From contig CAZUOJ010000006.1 of the NCBI GenBank assembly GCA_964622325.1, forward strand, positions 1 through 64,000: DNA of 64,000 nucleotides, read 5' to 3'. The notes under the pieces are model-generated. The model worked only from the letters and a program-made list of their open reading frames with translations. It did no database searches and had not been told where the DNA came from. How positions within the stretch are numbered: position 1 is the stretch's first letter; every line of letters starts with the position of its first letter. The position numbers and the translations under genes were made by a program. Positions 33,339 to 42,460 of the stretch are shown here, piece by piece. Origin of the DNA: JAJFUB01 sp964622325 (GTDB taxonomy: Bacteria > Armatimonadota > Zipacnadia > Zipacnadales > UBA11051).

Positions 33339-34676
33339 TTAGCCTGCCTCAGGAAGCGGCGCACGTCGCCGCAGCACAATAATTGTGATATCATCCTGGC
33401 CCGGCGGAGCCGCAAAATTTCTTAACGCCTCATGCAAGCATTCCGCCAGGGCTTGAGCCGAGGCTTCTCTATTTTCATCGATTATTGCGGCAATCCGCTC
33501 CTGGCCAAAAAATTCTTTGTGGCGATTACGCGCCTCCGACAGTCCATCCGAGAAGCAAACAAGAATTTCTCCTTCTGCCAGCCAAAAGGATTGTTCTTCA
33601 TAGGAGGGATCCGCAAAAGCGCCAATTACAGGCCCGCCGCCAGCCAAACTGCAAACAGAAGAGCTGTGCCGGGCGGAAAAATGCAGCGGCGGCACATGGC
33701 CGCAATTGACAAAGCGAAAATAGCCGTCGGACAGACGTAACACGCCCATAAACAATGCCGCAAAATTTTCAGGCTGCAGCGCGGCATATGTGCTCCGATT
33801 GACACGCAGCGCGGCTTCGGCTAATGTTAAGCCTTCGCGCAAGGCGGCTTGCAAATGCGAATGCACGAGGGAGAGATGGAAAAGCCCATAAACGCTTTTG
33901 CCGGACATATCGGCCAAAATAATCAGCAAATGATTATCATCGAGGAGCCGTACATCATAGAAATCTCCGCCCACAATTCGGGCCGGCTCAAAAACAACAG
34001 CTAAATCGCAAAAGGGGGAAGAGGGGAGCGTCGCCGGAAGCATTCGTTGCTGCAAAAGGTGTGCAAGGCGCATTTCTTGACGCAAGGCAATAGCCTCTTG
34101 ATGTTCCAAATCCCGGGCGCGCACTAAATAGCCTGTGATCAGGCCGATGAGCAGAAGCGGAACGCCTTGCTCCAGGGCTGTACGCCAGGCTCCGCCAAAA
34201 AGATAAGGCGCCGGAAAAAGCCATTGCGGCAAAAACATAGCCAGCAGCGCCGCCGCTAAGGCGACAAGCACAGCTCCCGTGCGCCGATACCATATCGCCG
34301 CTGGAATCAAGATAAGATAATATAAATCAAAGGCATCATAGCCGACACGGCGAAATACAGCTACAGCCGTGCCCAAAAGCAACAAATCCATTAGAAGAGC
34401 GCCAGGCCGCATAAGCCGCAAAGAACGGCCTGACAAATAAAGCACAAGCAAGATAAGATTAAACAGAGCCGCCGCCAGGGCAATGCTATCTAATAGCCAT
34501 AAGGCGCGGCGCCACAAAAAATCGGGCGTTTCTTCATATAGGCGGGGCTGCCCATGCGCTCGTAAAATAAAATACGCAATAATGAAGGCTGTCCGGATGA
34601 GAGCAACAATAATATCAGAATCAGCACGAGGAAATCCTGGACGCGCCTCCAGAGATTCTGGCGGCGCCAAACGCAA
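33339..34676 (-). CDS. Membrane-anchored SpoIIE-type protein serine phosphatase
   Basis: A 445-aa protein. The first ~190 residues form about five to six membrane helices (VALIRTAFIIAYFIL, LDSIALAAALFNLILLVLYL, GALLMDLLLLGTAVAV, VLVALAAALLAMFL, GVPLLLIGLITGYLV). A short coiled linker (EHQEAIALRQEMRLAHLLQQRML) leads to a PP2C/SpoIIE (RsbU-like) phosphatase: EPARIVGGDFYDV, LADMSGKS, MFVNCGHVPPL-like segment and CFSDGLSEARN. Such enzymes dephosphorylate anti-sigma-factor antagonists. Start is TTG with AAAGGAGG ten bases upstream; the nearby ATG is in another frame. No Rsb partners lie nearby. The signal sensed by the membrane domain is unknown. Confidence 0.87.
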   Translation of the reverse strand: MRLAPPESLEARPGFPRADSDIIVALIRTAFIIAYFILRAHGQPRLYEETPDFLWRRALWLLDSIALAAALFNLILLVLYLSGRSLRLMRPGALLMDLLLLGTAVAVFRRVGYDAFDLYYLILIPAAIWYRRTGAVLVALAAALLAMFLPQWLFPAPYLFGGAWRTALEQGVPLLLIGLITGYLVRARDLEHQEAIALRQEMRLAHLLQQRMLPATLPSSPFCDLAVVFEPARIVGGDFYDVRLLDDNHLLIILADMSGKSVYGLFHLSLVHSHLQAALREGLTLAEAALRVNRSTYAALQPENFAALFMGVLRLSDGYFRFVNCGHVPPLHFSARHSSSVCSLAGGGPVIGAFADPSYEEQSFWLAEGEILVCFSDGLSEARNRHKEFFGQERIAAIIDENREASAQALAECLHEALRNFAAPPGQDDITIIVLRRRAPLPEAG

Positions 34677-34899
34677 GATGCATTCACCTCCTTTTGTATG
34701 TTAAGATATACACGAAGCTTTCGGGCTTTGTTCCCGTCAGGGCAAAGCGCCTGGAACAGAAGCAGCGATATGTGTATTTTTGTGCTTAATTTTTGCTAAC
34801 GGCCTTTGAGAAGGCATTGTTTTGAAAATGTAGCTTGTATTTGTATTATAAATTTACGCTATTCAAAGCATAAAATCCTGCAAAAGGGCAAAAGCGGCT

Positions 34900-35577
34900 A
34901 TGAATGTCTCCCCTTCGGCTGCAGATTCTGATCCTTTTTTGCGCGCGCGTGAGCTGATGGTGGAACGGCAGCTTCGCCAGCGCGGGATAAAAAATGAACG
35001 CATTTTAGAGGCCATGAGCCAGTTGCCCCGCCATGAATTTGTGCCGCCGGATAAACAAGAAGAGGCCTATGAGGATTATCCTATATCCATCGGCTGGGGG
35101 CAAACGATATCTCAGCCTTATATGGTCGCGCTGATGCTCCAACTTCTGGAGCCAGCGCCGGAACATAAAGTTTTGGAAGTAGGCGCTGGCTCGGGCTATG
35201 TGGCAGCTTTGCTGGGGATGCTATGTGGATCCGTTTATGCCGTGGAAATTGTGCCCGAATTGGCGGCGCGCGCCCGTCAAACCTTAAAAAGGCTGAATAT
35301 CAATAATGTTCATATCATCCACGGCGATGGTTCCTTAGGCTATCCTGCCGCTGCGCCTTATGATCGCATTCTCGTGTCCGCAGCCGCGCCAACAATTCCT
35401 CCGCCGCTTGTGGACCAATTAGCGGAGGGGGGAAAAATTGTTGTTCCCGTGGGCGGGCGCGTCTATCAGACATGCGAAGTGGGCACAAAAATTAACGGCG
35501 AATTGCATATGCGCCACAGCATTGAATGCCTGTTTGTCCCCTTACGCGGCGAATACGGCTGGAAGGACAACATATAA
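34900..35577 (+). CDS. pcm: Protein-L-isoaspartate O-methyltransferase
   Basis: A 225-aa enzyme that methylates L-isoaspartyl residues in ageing proteins and so starts their repair. Signatures are MVERQLRQRGIKNERILEAM, PRHEFVP, the substrate loop ISIGWGQTISQPYMVA and SAM motif I VLEVGAGSGYVAALL. The C-terminal GGRVVVP-like strand (GGKIVVPVGG) is present. It is full-length. The following isomerase gene starts one base after its stop, so the two are coupled. Confidence 0.95.
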   Translation: MNVSPSAADSDPFLRARELMVERQLRQRGIKNERILEAMSQLPRHEFVPPDKQEEAYEDYPISIGWGQTISQPYMVALMLQLLEPAPEHKVLEVGAGSGYVAALLGMLCGSVYAVEIVPELAARARQTLKRLNINNVHIIHGDGSLGYPAAAPYDRILVSAAAPTIPPPLVDQLAEGGKIVVPVGGRVYQTCEVGTKINGELHMRHSIECLFVPLRGEYGWKDNI

Positions 35578-35578
35578 G

Positions 35579-36361
35579 ATGGAAATTGGCTTCCGCACAA
35601 TAGGCTTTCGGCATTGGCCAATACAACAGGCTCTGGAGGCTCTGGCTCAGCTGGGCTTTGCGGCTGTAGAATTATGCTTGGAGCATCCAGATATGCGCCC
35701 GGAACATTTGACAGAAACACAGGCGCTGGCTTTGGCCCAAGAAGCCCGGGCTTTGGGCTTTCAGACCATTATTGTGAGCTATCATGGTGATGCCGAGCCT
35801 GTTTCAGAGCGCCTGGACAATCAGCTTCGCAGCATTGCCTTAACAGCCGCCTTGCAAGCGGAAGTGCTCATTTTGAATACGCCGCGCCGACTGCCAGGCC
35901 TGCAAGGTGCACAATGGGAAGAGCTTGTGAGTTGGCTGGAAGGCGCCCTGCTGCCCGCCGCTGAATCCTATCATATTCGCCTTGCCTTAGAGCCAGAGCC
36001 TGGCCTCGTGTTGCACGGGCTGTCCGAGACGCTACGCTTGCTTTCCCATCTGCCCCATCCGCTTCTGGGGATCAATTTGGATATTGGCCATGCGTGGCTG
36101 ACGGAGGGCGATGTGCCGCACACGATAAGACAGCTTGCGCCCTGGCTGTGGCACAGCCATTGGGCGGATTTCCCTGCGGGAGAACATCGCCATCTGCCGC
36201 CAGGAGAGGGCGATATGCCGCTGACAGAAATCCATCAGGCTTTTTTGGAAGTGGGCTATTGCGGCGGCTATACAATCGATTTGTTTGATATTGCTCAGAA
36301 TCCGTTAGATTATGCGCGCCGTAGCTTACAGGTTCTGCAGGAGATTGTGCAGGGAGGCTAA
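35579..36361 (+). CDS. Sugar phosphate isomerase/epimerase (AP endonuclease 2-like TIM barrel)
   Basis: A 260-aa protein. MEIGFRTIGFRHWPIQQALEAL starts the barrel; AAVELCLEHPD, LALEPEPGLV, LGINLDIGHAWLTEG (metal-binding Asp/His) and LWHSHWADFPAGEHRHLPPGEGDMPL are the standard xylose-isomerase-like signatures with metal-binding Glu, Asp and His. The ATG at 35579 directly follows the pcm stop; a longer overlapping frame has no support. It probably interconverts a keto and aldo sugar. Operon with the PHP gene, which starts two bases after its stop. Confidence 0.88.
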   Translation: MEIGFRTIGFRHWPIQQALEALAQLGFAAVELCLEHPDMRPEHLTETQALALAQEARALGFQTIIVSYHGDAEPVSERLDNQLRSIALTAALQAEVLILNTPRRLPGLQGAQWEELVSWLEGALLPAAESYHIRLALEPEPGLVLHGLSETLRLLSHLPHPLLGINLDIGHAWLTEGDVPHTIRQLAPWLWHSHWADFPAGEHRHLPPGEGDMPLTEIHQAFLEVGYCGGYTIDLFDIAQNPLDYARRSLQVLQEIVQGG

Positions 36362-36363
36362 GG

Positions 36364-37134
36364 ATGTTTATCCCGTATGATTGCCATACGCACACGAATT
36401 TTTCTGATGGGCGCAATTCCATCGAAGAAAATGTGCGTCAGGCAGAGGCGATGGGGCTGGAGCTTATTGTGATTAGTGATCATTATTGGGGAGACGAAGA
36501 CGATTTGCGCCAGCATGTGAGGCGTATCGTGGCGGCAGACGCCAGCAGCCCCATCCGCGTCATTCCGGGCGTGGAAGTCACGGCTCAGGATTTAAATGGC
36601 GCCTTGCCTTTAACGGAGCAGGAAGCGGGGCTTGTGCAATTTGTTTTAGCGGATATTGGGGGCAGCACAAAAGGCGTGGCGATTGATCCTCCTGCCAGTG
36701 TGGAGCGATTTTTAAGCAATGTGTTTCGCGTCTGTTTGGCGCTGGTGCAGCATCCGCTCGTGGACGCGCTCGCGCATCCATTTAATTTGGGGCGATTTCC
36801 AGCGACAGTGACGCCGGCCCAATTGCCCCGCAGCGGGCTGCGGGAAGTGGCGGCGGCGCTTTTTGAGCTGGATAAAGCTTTTGAAATAATGAATCAAATG
36901 AGCTGGTGGTATCCGGACATTCCGGAGGCGCAATTTACATTAGAATATGCGGAGCTGCTGGCGGTGATGGCGGAGGAAAAAGTGAAATTTGTCATTGGCA
37001 GCGATGCGCATTCGTGCGGCGCTGTAGGGGCGCAAGGATGGTGCCAGCGCGTGATGGAGCTGGCGGGCATCCAGAAATCGCAAGTGCTGGATTTGCCGCG
37101 CAAATTTGCGCAATGGCAGCCTTCCGCGTTTTGA
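36364..37134 (+). CDS. PHP-domain metal-dependent phosphoesterase
   Basis: A 256-aa PHP protein. Metal ligands are visible as H8-T-H10 in DCHTHTNFSDG, ISDHYWGDEDD, IPGVEVTA (Glu), VQHPLVDALAHPF and GSDAHSCG near the C-terminus. This family includes histidinol phosphatase and polymerase-linked exo/phosphatase domains. GGAGG lies just before the ATG, overlapping the end of the isomerase gene. A small-molecule phosphatase acting on a sugar phosphate fits the operon (inference). Confidence 0.87.
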   Translation: MFIPYDCHTHTNFSDGRNSIEENVRQAEAMGLELIVISDHYWGDEDDLRQHVRRIVAADASSPIRVIPGVEVTAQDLNGALPLTEQEAGLVQFVLADIGGSTKGVAIDPPASVERFLSNVFRVCLALVQHPLVDALAHPFNLGRFPATVTPAQLPRSGLREVAAALFELDKAFEIMNQMSWWYPDIPEAQFTLEYAELLAVMAEEKVKFVIGSDAHSCGAVGAQGWCQRVMELAGIQKSQVLDLPRKFAQWQPSAF

Positions 37135-37240
37135 AAAGTCCCGGGAGGAATTCTGGGGGCGCTGGGGAGTTCAGGGGCCGATGGCGAAGCAAAGCGCCCT
37201 TTTGCTTTTGGCTGGCCGCTTTCGTCTTTGGAGAACAAAT

Positions 37241-39253
37241 ATGTCGCAGGATTATTTAACAAGCATAGTCATTGTGCTTGGACTGGCGGTGGCTGTTTCT
37301 GTGATTGGCCAGCGCTTGCGCTTGCCCAAAATTGTGAGTTTTTTGCTGACGGGCGTTCTCGTGGGGCCACATGTGTTGAAATTAATCGGCTCCTATGAGC
37401 AAGTGGAGTTTTTGGCGGAAATCGGCGTTGTTGCCCTGCTGTTTACAATTGGCCTGGAATTTTCCTTGCGGCGGCTGTGGGAAATGCGCGGGACATTATT
37501 ATATGGGGGGATCGCGCAAGTCAGCCTGACGGGGCTGATGGCCGCTTTATGGGCCTGGCGGATGGGCCTGCCTGCGCCGGCTGCAGTTTTTGCCGGCTTT
37601 CTGGTCGCGTTGAGCAGCACAGCAGTTGTGCTTTCTACGCTGGAGACGCGAGGAGAGCTGCAAACGCCTCACGGGCGCACGACACTGGCGATTTTGCTGT
37701 TCCAGGATGTTATGGTCGTGCCCATGATGCTCGTGATTCCCTTTTTAAGTCAGCGAGAAACAGTCAATGTAAGGGAAATGGGCATATTGCTGGGCAAAAT
37801 CGCGCTTGTGGGCGTGATTGTGTTTATGGCGGCACGACGGGTCGTGCCCTTTATTTTGCATCGGGTGGCGCAGGCACAGGATCGGCAGCTCATGCTGCTC
37901 AGCGTCGTGTTTTTGGGATTGGGAATTGCCTGGCTGACATCGTCGCTGGGCCTATCATTGGCGCTCGGCGCTTTTTTAGCGGGCCTCATTGTAGCCGAAT
38001 CGGATTATCATCATACAGCGCTCAGTCACGCTTTGCCTCTGCGCGATGTATTCACAAGCTTCTTTTTCATCGCCGTAGGGATGTTGCTGGATGTGCCGGC
38101 TGTCATAAGCGAGCCCATATTGATTTTCTTAATGGTGCTAGGAGTGACGCTGCTGAAAATTGTGGCTGTCATGCTGGCCATAATGCTTCTGCGGTTGTCC
38201 ATCCGCACTATTGTGTTGACAGCCATGGCGCTCTGTCAAGTGGGGGAATTCTCTTTTGTGCTGTATCAAGCGGGCCTGGAAGCCGGGCTTGTTTCCGGGG
38301 CGTTGCAGACATATTTTCTGCCTGTGGCTGTAGTGACATTGTTGCTGACGCCCTTTGTGATAGAAATCGCGCCCCGGGTGGCGGAAGCGGCCCAGCGGCT
38401 GCCCTTGCCGCCTTCGCTCAAGGGGCTGATGCCCGAGCCTTCGGGCGAGATTGTAGGGCTGTCCAATCATCTCGTAATTATTGGCTTTGGGTTTAATGGG
38501 CGCAATCTGGCGCGTGTGGCCCGCGCCGCCGGCATTCCTTATGCGATTGTGGAAATGAATCCCGATACAGTGCGGGAACAGCGCAAACGCGGGGAGCCGA
38601 TTCATTATGGCGATGCCACACATGAGGCCACGCTGCATCATGTGGGGGTGCCCCAGGCTGGCACTGTCGTCGTGGCGATCTCCGATCCCATTGCCACGCG
38701 CCGGGTAACGCAATTAGTCAAACAGCTCAATCCGCGCTGTCATCTGATTGTGCGCACGCGCTTTGTGGCGGATATTGAGGATTTGCATCGGCTGGGGGCA
38801 GATGAAGTCATTCCGGAGGAATTTGAGACGGCGATTGAGATTTTTACGCGCGTGCTGTTTCGTTATCTTGTATCTCTTTCGCAAATCAAGCGCTTTGTGG
38901 AGCAAGTGCGAGCGGGGCAATATCAGGCGTTGCGGACAGATGCGCCCGTGCCGCGTGCGCCCCTGGAGGCGTTGCTGGAGCATATTGCCGCCCATCCCGA
39001 GCTCACAGTGGCAGAGATTCGCCTGTGCCCGGCCAGCGCGATTGTCGGGCAGGATTTAGCCAGTGCCGGTCTGCGGCAAAAATACGGCATCACAGTGCTC
39101 GGGATTATCCGGGGCGGAAAAGGCATGCCCAATCCGGCGGCGGATACAGTGTTGCATGCGGGGGATACGCTGATTGTGATGGGGCCGGAAAAGGCTTTAA
39201 AGGAATTAGCGGAAGTGTGCGAATTGCCCCCGCCCATAGCTCCCACAATCTAA
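37241..39253 (+). CDS. CPA2-family monovalent cation/proton antiporter with RCK domain
   Basis: A 670-aa membrane protein. About twelve helices (residues ~5-390) carry the CPA2/KefB fold, including LRLPKIVSFLLTGVLVGP, IGVVALLFTIGLEFSLRRLW, ALSSTAVVLSTLE and FTSFFFIAVGMLLDV. Then comes a TrkA-N/RCK Rossmann domain (NHLVIIGFGFNGRNLARVARAAG, IHYGDATHEATLHHVGV) that binds NAD or nucleotide and a TrkA-C domain (AIVGQDLASAGLRQKYGITVLGI). It exchanges K+ or Na+ for H+ with ligand gating. The ATG at 37241 follows GGAGA; the frame extends 45 codons upstream without ribosome support. Confidence 0.9.
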   Translation: MSQDYLTSIVIVLGLAVAVSVIGQRLRLPKIVSFLLTGVLVGPHVLKLIGSYEQVEFLAEIGVVALLFTIGLEFSLRRLWEMRGTLLYGGIAQVSLTGLMAALWAWRMGLPAPAAVFAGFLVALSSTAVVLSTLETRGELQTPHGRTTLAILLFQDVMVVPMMLVIPFLSQRETVNVREMGILLGKIALVGVIVFMAARRVVPFILHRVAQAQDRQLMLLSVVFLGLGIAWLTSSLGLSLALGAFLAGLIVAESDYHHTALSHALPLRDVFTSFFFIAVGMLLDVPAVISEPILIFLMVLGVTLLKIVAVMLAIMLLRLSIRTIVLTAMALCQVGEFSFVLYQAGLEAGLVSGALQTYFLPVAVVTLLLTPFVIEIAPRVAEAAQRLPLPPSLKGLMPEPSGEIVGLSNHLVIIGFGFNGRNLARVARAAGIPYAIVEMNPDTVREQRKRGEPIHYGDATHEATLHHVGVPQAGTVVVAISDPIATRRVTQLVKQLNPRCHLIVRTRFVADIEDLHRLGADEVIPEEFETAIEIFTRVLFRYLVSLSQIKRFVEQVRAGQYQALRTDAPVPRAPLEALLEHIAAHPELTVAEIRLCPASAIVGQDLASAGLRQKYGITVLGIIRGGKGMPNPAADTVLHAGDTLIVMGPEKALKELAEVCELPPPIAPTI

Positions 39254-39285
39254 TCCAACCGAAATAAACAAAATCAGGATATGAG

Positions 39286-40494
39286 ATGAATCCATGTGCT
39301 ACTGAGAATCTTACAGTCCGTCCCGCGCGCAAGGGCCAATTGTTAGCCTGTAGCTTTGGGCATGCCTTGAGCGATGCCTATGCGAATTTTGTGCCGCCTT
39401 TATGGTTCACAGTGCAGCGTCATTTTGGCCTCAGCGATCCGGCGCTGGGATTTATCTCCTTGCTATTGTCGATGACGACGAATTTTGGCCAGCCGTTGTT
39501 GGGCTATGTAGTGGATCGCTTTCGGCTGCAGCATATTCTGCCGGTGGCTTTGCTGATGGCGACAGTGTTTAGCTCCTTCGTGGGCTTTATGCCGAATCTG
39601 CCGCTTTTTGTGCTATTTGTGATGTTGGGGGGCCTGGGCGTGGCGCTCTATCATCCCTGTGGCGGCGCTTTAGCGGGCGAGGCTTCGGGGCGGCGGCGGG
39701 CGTTGGGGATGAGCATTTTTGGCGCCGGGGGCGCTATTGGCTATGCTTTAGCTGCCCTCGTGTCGCCGATGCTGCATGATTGGGGATTGAAAGCAGGGCT
39801 GGGGCCGATGCAGGGCTTCATATTTGCGTTGCCCCTCGGCCTGGCGGCTGTGGGCGTGATGACATATTTGAATCCCGGACGTCAGCGGGCCTGTGAGATA
39901 ATGCTTCCGCCAGAGCCATTTAGCTTGCGGCAGCATTTATTGCCTTTTTTGCGGCCTTTGGCGCCTATATTTGCCGTGATGGTCTTGCGATCCGCTACTG
40001 TCATCGCCTATGCGACCTTTATGCAGGTGCTGCAGGGCCGGCTGGGCCGATCCACCTTATTTCAAGGAGCGGTGTTGTTCAGCTTTGTCGGGGGTGCGGC
40101 GCTGGGAGGCATCTTGGGCAGTCGGCTGAGCGAGCGCTGGGGGCGCCGCTTTATGACAGTGCTCACATTGCTTCTATCGCCTCCGTTTTTGTATGCAGCT
40201 CTGCATGCCCCGCCCGGCGCTGTGCTCATTTTGCTCTTCTGGGCAGGCGCCACTTTGCGCGGCGCCGAACACATCAACATCGCCCAAACACAGGAGCTTT
40301 TGCGCAATGGCGTGAGCACAGCCTCCGCCATCAGCATGGGCTTCACATGGGGCGTGGCCGGCTTCATTTCGCCTCTAGTGGGGCTGATTTCAGATTGGAC
40401 GGGCAGCCTTTCATGGGCGCTCGCCACGACATGTGCTCTGCCTGTTGTCGCCGCGCTTATTGCCTGGCGCGGGCTCGCCCCGCGAAAATCATAG
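39286..40494 (+). CDS. MFS exporter, fosmidomycin-resistance (Fsr)-like
   Basis: A 402-aa twelve-helix major facilitator protein. It starts with a cytoplasmic tail and FGHALSDAYANFVPPLW, a signature of the Fsr subfamily, then GLGVALYHPCGGALAGEASGRRRALGMSIFGAGGAIGYALA. It is 32 bases after the antiporter gene and probably co-transcribed. Known relatives export fosmidomycin and perhaps other phosphonates or sugars; the natural substrate here is unknown. Confidence 0.85.
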   Translation: MNPCATENLTVRPARKGQLLACSFGHALSDAYANFVPPLWFTVQRHFGLSDPALGFISLLLSMTTNFGQPLLGYVVDRFRLQHILPVALLMATVFSSFVGFMPNLPLFVLFVMLGGLGVALYHPCGGALAGEASGRRRALGMSIFGAGGAIGYALAALVSPMLHDWGLKAGLGPMQGFIFALPLGLAAVGVMTYLNPGRQRACEIMLPPEPFSLRQHLLPFLRPLAPIFAVMVLRSATVIAYATFMQVLQGRLGRSTLFQGAVLFSFVGGAALGGILGSRLSERWGRRFMTVLTLLLSPPFLYAALHAPPGAVLILLFWAGATLRGAEHINIAQTQELLRNGVSTASAISMGFTWGVAGFISPLVGLISDWTGSLSWALATTCALPVVAALIAWRGLAPRKS

Positions 40495-40514
40495 AAACAA
40501 GAGGAACTTTTTGT

Positions 40515-40528
40515 AACACTAATAATTA
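40515..40528. repeat. 14-base repeat AACACTAATAATTA, copy 1
   Basis: The same 14 bases recur exactly at 42307-42320. This copy lies 38 bases before the response-regulator start. It could be a binding site or a chance A/T-rich match. Confidence 0.4.
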
Positions 40529-40565
40529 AATTTTTGTAGAAAGATGTTTGGCATGGGGGGAGCAT

Positions 40566-40903
40566 GTGGGCAAAATTCACAGAAAGGATGCGGCTGCTTT
40601 GCCCAGAATTCTCATTGTCGAAGATGATCGCGAGCTGCGCCAAGTGCTTGTGTATTCGTTAATGGACATCGGGGCGGAATGTGTCCAGGCGACAAATGGA
40701 CGCGAGGCGCTGGAGACATTGTGTCAGCATTTAGCGCCAGAAGAACGCTTTGATCTCGTGATGCTGGACATTTTGATGCCAGGGGGTGTCAGCGGCTGGG
40801 ATGTGCTGGAAGCCATGCGTGCCAATCCGCTCTGGGCCGACATCCCGGCCATCGTGCTCAGCGGCAAAGCCACGCTTCTGGCGGAACAGGAAAGGGCGCG
40901 GAA
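40566..40903 (+). CDS. Response regulator receiver-domain protein, cut by the N gap
   Basis: The receiver domain has the acidic pair D20-D21 in LIVEDDREL, the phospho-acceptor Asp68 in VMLDILMPG and the conserved SGKA loop. Start is GTG at 40566 with GGGGGGAG just upstream; a TTG six codons earlier is weaker. Translation runs into the 100-N gap at 40904, so whether it ends as a stand-alone receiver or has an output domain cannot be seen. No histidine kinase lies nearby. Confidence 0.85.
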
Positions 40904-41003
40904 NNNNNNNNNNNNNNNNNNNNNNNNNNNNNNNNNNNNNNNNNNNNNNNNNNNNNNNNNNNNNNNNNNNNNNNNNNNNNNNNNNNNNNNNNNNNNNNNN
41001 NNN
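40904..41003. other. Assembly gap of exactly 100 N
   Basis: The round length indicates a scaffold join of unknown true size. It truncates the response regulator from the left and the sulfatase from the right. Confidence 0.99.
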
Positions 41004-42267
41004 TGAGGCGTTCCGCGAGTTCAGCGCGCACATGCTGATATTGCGGATCAGCCACAAGATTGCATCGTTCGTGCGGATCGGCCTGCAAATCGTAAAGGAA
41101 CTCCTCCACATACACATCGCTTTGCGCATCACGCCAGCCGTGTTTATCGGGCGCCACGACCGAATATTTCCAGCGAGGCGTGCGCAGACAGCGCCCGACT
41201 TGTGATTCGCTAATCTGAGCGAAAATTTCCTGGGGCCAGTCGGCGGCTCCCGCCAGAGCCTCCTGCAGGGGCCGGCCGCGCATTGTCGGAGGCACAGGAA
41301 GGCCCGCTGCCTGCAAAATTGTCGGCGGCACATCAATCAGACTGGCCAGCTGTTGCGGGACGCCTCCTCCTGTAAATCCCGGGCCCCGCAACACAAGCGG
41401 AATCCGCAAGCAGCCATCATGGCAGGAGCGCTTGTATTCGTCGTTGCGTGTGCGGAAATGACAGCCGTGATCGCTGGTGTAAATCAAGAGCGTGTTGTCC
41501 AGCTCCCCCCGCTCCGCCAGGAAATTCACAAAACGGCCCAAATTGTAGTCCAGACTCCAGCAGCAGCCGAGATAGTCCGGAAAGTTTTCGCGCCAGTCGC
41601 CCTGTGTATCCAAAAGATCGCCGGGCACATCGTAATCGGCGAAACGCTCGGCAGAGCCTTCCGGGCCCACAAAACGATTCATATCGTTTTGATGATGGGG
41701 CTCAAGATAGGAAATAAAAAAGAACAACGGCCGCGTCCAATCCCGCTGCGCCAGATAATCCAGCGCCATATCCGTCAGGCGATCCACGCGATAGCCTGTA
41801 AAATAGACAGGCTGGCCCGCGCTGTCATATAAATGCCCCTCAAAAGGATGGGAAGTGCATTCCAGGACATCCGCCGCCAGCCAGAAGTCTTTGTAGCCGC
41901 CCCGCCGCTGGGGCGGGACGGGCGAAGTGCAATAATTATTTTTTTCATCAGAGGCCAGATGCCATTTGCCCAGATACGCGGTCTCATAGCCCGCTTCCGC
42001 CAGCCAAACAGCCAGCGTCGGCTCGTTGAGCGGCAGGGCGCGATTGTTCGTAAAGCAGCCCGTCTCCGTGGCGTATTTGCCCGTTTGCAGGCACGCCCGC
42101 GCTGGCCCACACACTGGCTGACAGGTGAAAGCCCATTCAAAGCGCACGCCCTCGGCTGCCATCTGATCCAGATTTGGCGTAATGGGCAGACGCTGGCCAT
42201 AACAGCCGCATGTGTCCCAGCGCTGTTGATCGGTAAAGAAAACAATGATATGGGGGTATTTCGGCAT
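41004..42267 (-). CDS. Arylsulfatase-type sulfatase, C-terminus lost in the gap
   Basis: A sulfatase of at least 421 aa. The start reads MPKYPHIIVFFTDQQRWDT with metal-binding Asp13; the formylglycine site is C53-G-P-A-R57 (C-x-P-x-R), so maturation by a Cys-type formylglycine-generating enzyme is expected. LGKWHLASD and YTSDHGCHF carry further active-site Lys, His and Asp. No signal peptide, so it may act in the cytoplasm. AGGAG precedes the ATG. Probably removes sulfate from sulfated sugars or polysaccharides. The C-terminal end runs into the N gap. Confidence 0.92.
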
Positions 42268-42306
42268 AAGACGCTCCTAAATCCTGTGAAGTAACATTTG
42301 CTCTTG

Positions 42307-42320
42307 AACACTAATAATTA
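42307..42320. repeat. 14-base repeat AACACTAATAATTA, copy 2
   Basis: Exact second copy of the motif at 40515-40528, here between the divergent sulfatase and pseudopilin genes. Confidence 0.4.
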
Positions 42321-42361
42321 GGCGAAAATAAAAAAAATCCTGCTGAGCCAGTTTAAAATCG

Positions 42362-42390
42362 TTGACATATAAATTTTTCTGATTTAATCT
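42362..42390 (+). promoter_or_regulatory. Putative promoter of the second pseudopilin gene
   Basis: TTGACA (42362-42367) is a full -35 match; TTTAAT (42383-42388) is a five-of-six -10 match at 15-base spacing. The spacing is short, so confidence is moderate. Confidence 0.45.
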
Positions 42391-42423
42391 AGAGTGTTGT
42401 GTTCTTTTGCGGAACTGATCGTT

Positions 42424-42439
42424 CGGCGCTTAAGCGCCG
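42424..42439. promoter_or_regulatory. Perfect 16-base palindrome in the leader of the pseudopilin gene
   Basis: CGGCGCTTAAGCGCCG is fully self-complementary and lies between the putative promoter and the ribosome site AAGGAG. It could be an operator for a dimeric regulator or a small mRNA hairpin. Confidence 0.45.
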
Positions 42440-42460
42440 CAATTCAGGAAAGGAGCTGAT

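Noticed and set aside
37477..38496. 339-codon plus-strand frame inside the CPA2 antiporter gene
   Set aside because: Composition (Gly, Ala, Arg, Cys, His rich) is that of a frame-shifted shadow; the antiporter and its RCK domain explain the region fully.
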